A stretch of 64,000 nt of DNA from Pseudoduganella ginsengisoli (GTDB lineage Bacteria > Pseudomonadota > Gammaproteobacteria > Burkholderiales > Burkholderiaceae_D), in contig NZ_WNLA01000018.1 in the NCBI RefSeq assembly GCF_009720865.1, positions 87,857-151,856 of the forward strand, in the 5' to 3' direction. Shown piece by piece: positions 61,358 to 64,000 of the stretch. The notes beneath the pieces are model-generated. The model had not been told where the DNA came from and did not search any database. It worked only from the letters and a program-made list of their open reading frames with translations. The position numbers and the translations under genes were made by a program. Each line of letters starts with the position of its first letter. Within the stretch, counting starts at the first letter, position 1.

Positions 61358-63324
61358 GCGCGCGGACGCTGCTTGTGGAACACCAGCGGGCTGTAAGGGA
61401 CAGCCGATGGCGGCGGCGAGTTCAGGATATTGGTCTTCATGGCGCCGACCACGTGCATTTCGCAGGGTTTGCAGTCAAAGCGCAGCGTGTATTTTTCATC
61501 GCCGGACACCAAGGTCATCGGCTCGGCACGCACCTGGCCCTGCACGCCTTGCACGCCTTTGGCCTGCTTCGGGCACAGGTTGAACGAGAAGCGCAGGCAA
61601 TGCTTGGTGATCATCAGCGGCACTTCGCCGGCTTCTTCGTGCGCTTCATAAGCTGCGGCAATCAGTTGCACGCCATGCTTGTGGTAAAACGCGCGGGCTT
61701 TTTCGTTGTACACGTTGGCCAGATAGCTGAGCTGCGTTTCCGGATACGGTACCGGCGGTTCCACCGGGGCCTTGCGCGGCGGACGTTCCCATGCGGCCAG
61801 GCGCATCGCTTCATGCGCGGCAATGGCGTCGCGGCGCAAGCCGTTGATGGCGCCGGCCGGCACGAACCAGGGCTGCGACAGCGACAGCATGATGTCCTTG
61901 GCTTCAAACATGGTGTTGCCCAGCTTGCCCAGGTGCGTACGCAGCGACGCTTCCGCCTGTTCGGCTTGCTGTGCCGGCTGCAAGGCCATCGCGGCATCCG
62001 TCGTGCTGTAAATGCCGTCTTCATCGGAAATCGCCAGGCGCAGGCCGCCTTCGCATTCCGACAATTCCAGGCTGATGGCGACTTTACGGTCCGCCGATTT
62101 CTTGTTCAGGGCAGATTCCCACTGGCGGTCGCCGTTGCGGTTGATTTCCAGGTCGACTTTCAAGCCCGTCAGCGATGCGATCGGCTCGTTCGGGAAGACG
62201 CGCCACAGTTGGCCGTCATCCTGTTCGCCCAGCAATTTCACGGTATTGGCCTGGATGCCTTCCGTGGCGCGCTTGTTCATGTAATTGAGCCCGTCGCCAT
62301 TGGACATCGCCGCGTTGGTCAAGATGTCGAAATGATCTTTGCCGATGCGCTGCACGGTGCCCAGTTTGACGCCCACGTATTTCGGCGAATCAAAGGCGCC
62401 GATATCTTGCTGGCGGCCCGTGGCGAAATAATCCGTGTGGCCACGGTGGAAGTTTTTATCGACATCCGGCGTGAAGAACACTTCCGTACGGCCGCTCGAT
62501 GCGCGGGCAAATTCAGGGCGGCGTTCGAGGATTTCATCGAGCAGCAAACGGTAGTGGGCCGTGATGTTTTTCACGTAGCCCATGTCCTTGTAGCGGCCTT
62601 CAATTTTCAGCGAACGGATGCCGGCGTCGATCAGCGCTTCCAGGTTGGCGCTCTGGTCATTGTCTTTCATCGACAGCAAATGCTTTTCATAGGCGACCAC
62701 GCGGCCCTGGCTGTCGGACAGCGTGTACGGCAGACGGCACGCTTGCGAGCAGTCGCCGCGGTTGGCGCTGCGGCCCGTGTCGGCGTGCGAAATGTAGCAC
62801 TGGCCGGAAAAGGCCACGCACAACGCACCGTGTACGAAGTATTCCAGCGGCGTATCGACTTCCGCGTGGATTTGCTTGATCTTGTCGATGGTCAGTTCGC
62901 GCGCCAGCACCAGCTGCGAAAAACCGGAATGGCCGAGGAACTTGGCTTTTTCCACGGTGCGGATGTCGCACTGGGTACTGGCGTGCAGCTGAATCGGCGG
63001 CAAGTCCAGTTCCAGCAAGCCCATGTCCTGGATGATCAGCGCATCGACGCCGGCTTCATACAGTTGCCAGATTTGCTTGCGCGCCAGGTCCAGTTCCGAG
63101 TCGTGCATGATGGTGTTCATCGTCACGAAAATACGCGAACGGTAGCGGTGCGCAAATGCGACCAGCCCGGCAATATCTTCCAGCGGATTGCTGGCGTTAT
63201 GGCGTGCGCCAAATGCCGGGCCGCCGATATACACGGCGTCAGCGCCATGCAAAATGGCTTCGCGGCCGATTTCAGCGGTTTTGGCTGGCGACAGCAGCTC
63301 AAGCTCGTGGGATAACAGTGACAT
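61354..63324 (-). CDS. rlhA: 23S rRNA 5-hydroxycytidine synthase RlhA (U32 family)
   Basis: A 656-residue U32 protein, the same length as E. coli RlhA (YdcP), which hydroxylates C2501 of 23S rRNA. ELLSPAKTAEIGREAILHGADAVYIGGP opens the barrel. The cysteine cluster likely to bind iron-sulfur is in GALCVAFSGQCYIS and NRGDCSQACRLPY, with further cysteines near the C-terminus (HCLRFSFNLCPKQ, CKPCEMHVVGAM). SLKIEGRYKDMGYV is a family signature. The C-terminal DUF3656-like part is present. No strong ribosome site precedes ATG 63324. A small phosphatase gene overlaps its end. Confidence 0.92.
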   Translation of the reverse strand: MSLLSHELELLSPAKTAEIGREAILHGADAVYIGGPAFGARHNASNPLEDIAGLVAFAHRYRSRIFVTMNTIMHDSELDLARKQIWQLYEAGVDALIIQDMGLLELDLPPIQLHASTQCDIRTVEKAKFLGHSGFSQLVLARELTIDKIKQIHAEVDTPLEYFVHGALCVAFSGQCYISHADTGRSANRGDCSQACRLPYTLSDSQGRVVAYEKHLLSMKDNDQSANLEALIDAGIRSLKIEGRYKDMGYVKNITAHYRLLLDEILERRPEFARASSGRTEVFFTPDVDKNFHRGHTDYFATGRQQDIGAFDSPKYVGVKLGTVQRIGKDHFDILTNAAMSNGDGLNYMNKRATEGIQANTVKLLGEQDDGQLWRVFPNEPIASLTGLKVDLEINRNGDRQWESALNKKSADRKVAISLELSECEGGLRLAISDEDGIYSTTDAAMALQPAQQAEQAEASLRTHLGKLGNTMFEAKDIMLSLSQPWFVPAGAINGLRRDAIAAHEAMRLAAWERPPRKAPVEPPVPYPETQLSYLANVYNEKARAFYHKHGVQLIAAAYEAHEEAGEVPLMITKHCLRFSFNLCPKQAKGVQGVQGQVRAEPMTLVSGDEKYTLRFDCKPCEMHVVGAMKTNILNSPPPSAVPYSPLVFHKQRPRA

Positions 63325-63458
63325 GGCGGGATCCGGTAAATTCTGTGCGACGGGCCGAAATTATAGCCAGATCAAGGGCTTATGTCACCGGCCCAGGCCG
63401 CGAATATGTGCATTTTGCGGCGTTTTTTCGATATGTTTCTGGCATTGTTATGCGCTCA

Positions 63459-64000
63459 TTACCGTCGTACCGGGCTGATCGTCATGCGCCGCACCGTCAA
63501 GACCAGATCCGCATACGTGATAGCGTCGCCCTGGTCCGGTCCTGTTGCCTGGGTGAACGGTAACGTGGTTTCCGCCACGTAGCCATTCTGCGGCGCAAGC
63601 CGCAACCGTACAGTTTTGCCGGTTTTTTTGACGGTATCGACCATTTCACCGTTGCAGCTGGCGACCTGACACGTGCGTCTTTCGATGTAGCTGGCCGTCA
63701 GCTGCAATTGCACGGTGTACGCCCCCACGGACAGGCGGACCGGACTGTCCGGCCGCAGCGCTACGCGCAGGCGCATCGGTCCTGGCCGGGGCGCCGGCTG
63801 CTGGTAGACGCCGACCACGCCGGGCAAGGCGTGCAGTCCGGCCCGGGTTTCCGTCAGCGCGAAGATTTGCAGCGGGCTTTTCACGTAGGGCGCCAGTTGC
63901 TGCCATTCGGCAGCGGCGCTGCGGGCAGGCTGCTCTGGCTGCGGCGTGGCGATGGCCGGGGGCGCCGCAGCGGCGGGGGCGCTGGCCGGCGCCCTGCTCT
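63459..64000 (-). CDS. Hypothetical protein, start outside the window
   Basis: The frame is open from the window edge to the stop at 63459, about 180 residues. The visible start is a proline/alanine-rich linker (about the first 28 residues), followed by WQQLAPYVKSPLQIFALTE and a domain rich in beta strands (RLRVALRPDSPVRLSVGAYTVQ, quoted in part), with two cysteines (CQVASC). The linker suggests a membrane-anchored or multi-domain protein. A GTG at 63884 is an internal possible start. I do not recognise the family. Confidence 0.6.
   Translation of the reverse strand, partial: SRAPASAPAAAAPPAIATPQPEQPARSAAAEWQQLAPYVKSPLQIFALTETRAGLHALPGVVGVYQQPAPRPGPMRLRVALRPDSPVRLSVGAYTVQLQLTASYIERRTCQVASCNGEMVDTVKKTGKTVRLRLAPQNGYVAETTLPFTQATGPDQGDAITYADLVLTVRRMTISPVRR

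Noticed and set aside
61063..63315. A 750-codon open frame on the plus strand opposite rlhA
   Set aside because: It is the antisense shadow of a well-recognised gene in GC-rich DNA; its protein has no family features and low-complexity composition.

Overview
The window is GC-rich, gene-dense chromosomal DNA from a betaproteobacterium, most likely Oxalobacteraceae (Massilia/Duganella/Janthinobacterium type). I infer this from recognisable protein families and gene order: ygfZ divergent from mltG-tmk-holB-pilZ, queE-queD-tadA, nadA-nadC, and eat-eutB-eutC beside an AraC regulator. No rRNA, tRNA or CRISPR array was seen.

Layout. 1-1.7 kb: a cut-off PAS-GGDEF diguanylate cyclase and a NarL-type sensor kinase. 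1.9-7.6 kb: tRNA modification genes (queE, queD, tadA), two alpha/beta hydrolases, an LD-carboxypeptidase and a flavin amine oxidase. 7.7-10.2 kb: an AT-richer patch with a DUF3857/transglutaminase-like protein. 10.2-14 kb: an ABC-F ATPase (ybiT) and nadA-nadC. 14-19.5 kb: ethanolamine use (EutR-like regulator, permease, TorF-like porin, EutB, EutC), without shell genes. 19.6-22.6 kb: a 1002-residue GAF-GGDEF-EAL-REC protein with key catalytic positions changed. 22.6-23.7 kb: a RAYT (REP-associated) transposase bracketed by its repeats. 23.8-33.4 kb: an MHS transporter and a fatty-acid or acyl-CoA gene run, interrupted by a solo TnpB element. 33.4-38.7 kb: the ygfZ and mltG-tmk-holB-pilZ blocks.

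About 38.7-45.6 kb is accessory DNA lying between pilZ and tatD, which are commonly neighbours in related bacteria. It holds an acetyltransferase, a lipoprotein, a secreted M36-like metalloprotease with a PPC domain, two integron attC-like sites around a DUF4440 gene, other small cassette-like genes, and a degenerate tyrosine recombinase. The core resumes with tatD, an ankyrin protein, a bacterial protein-arginine-methyltransferase-like enzyme, a nitronate monooxygenase, a second-type EF-G gene and a NIT-domain chemoreceptor.

54.4-57.9 kb is the most unusual set: a BlaI-type repressor, a BlaR1-like membrane metalloprotease/class D sensor whose active-site lysine is asparagine, and a class C beta-lactamase, an arrangement unlike the usual AmpR control of AmpC. 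It is followed by a secreted lipase with a small partner, two tandem histidine phosphatases that share a 12-bp palindrome downstream, rlhA (U32), and a cut-off proline/alanine-rich protein.
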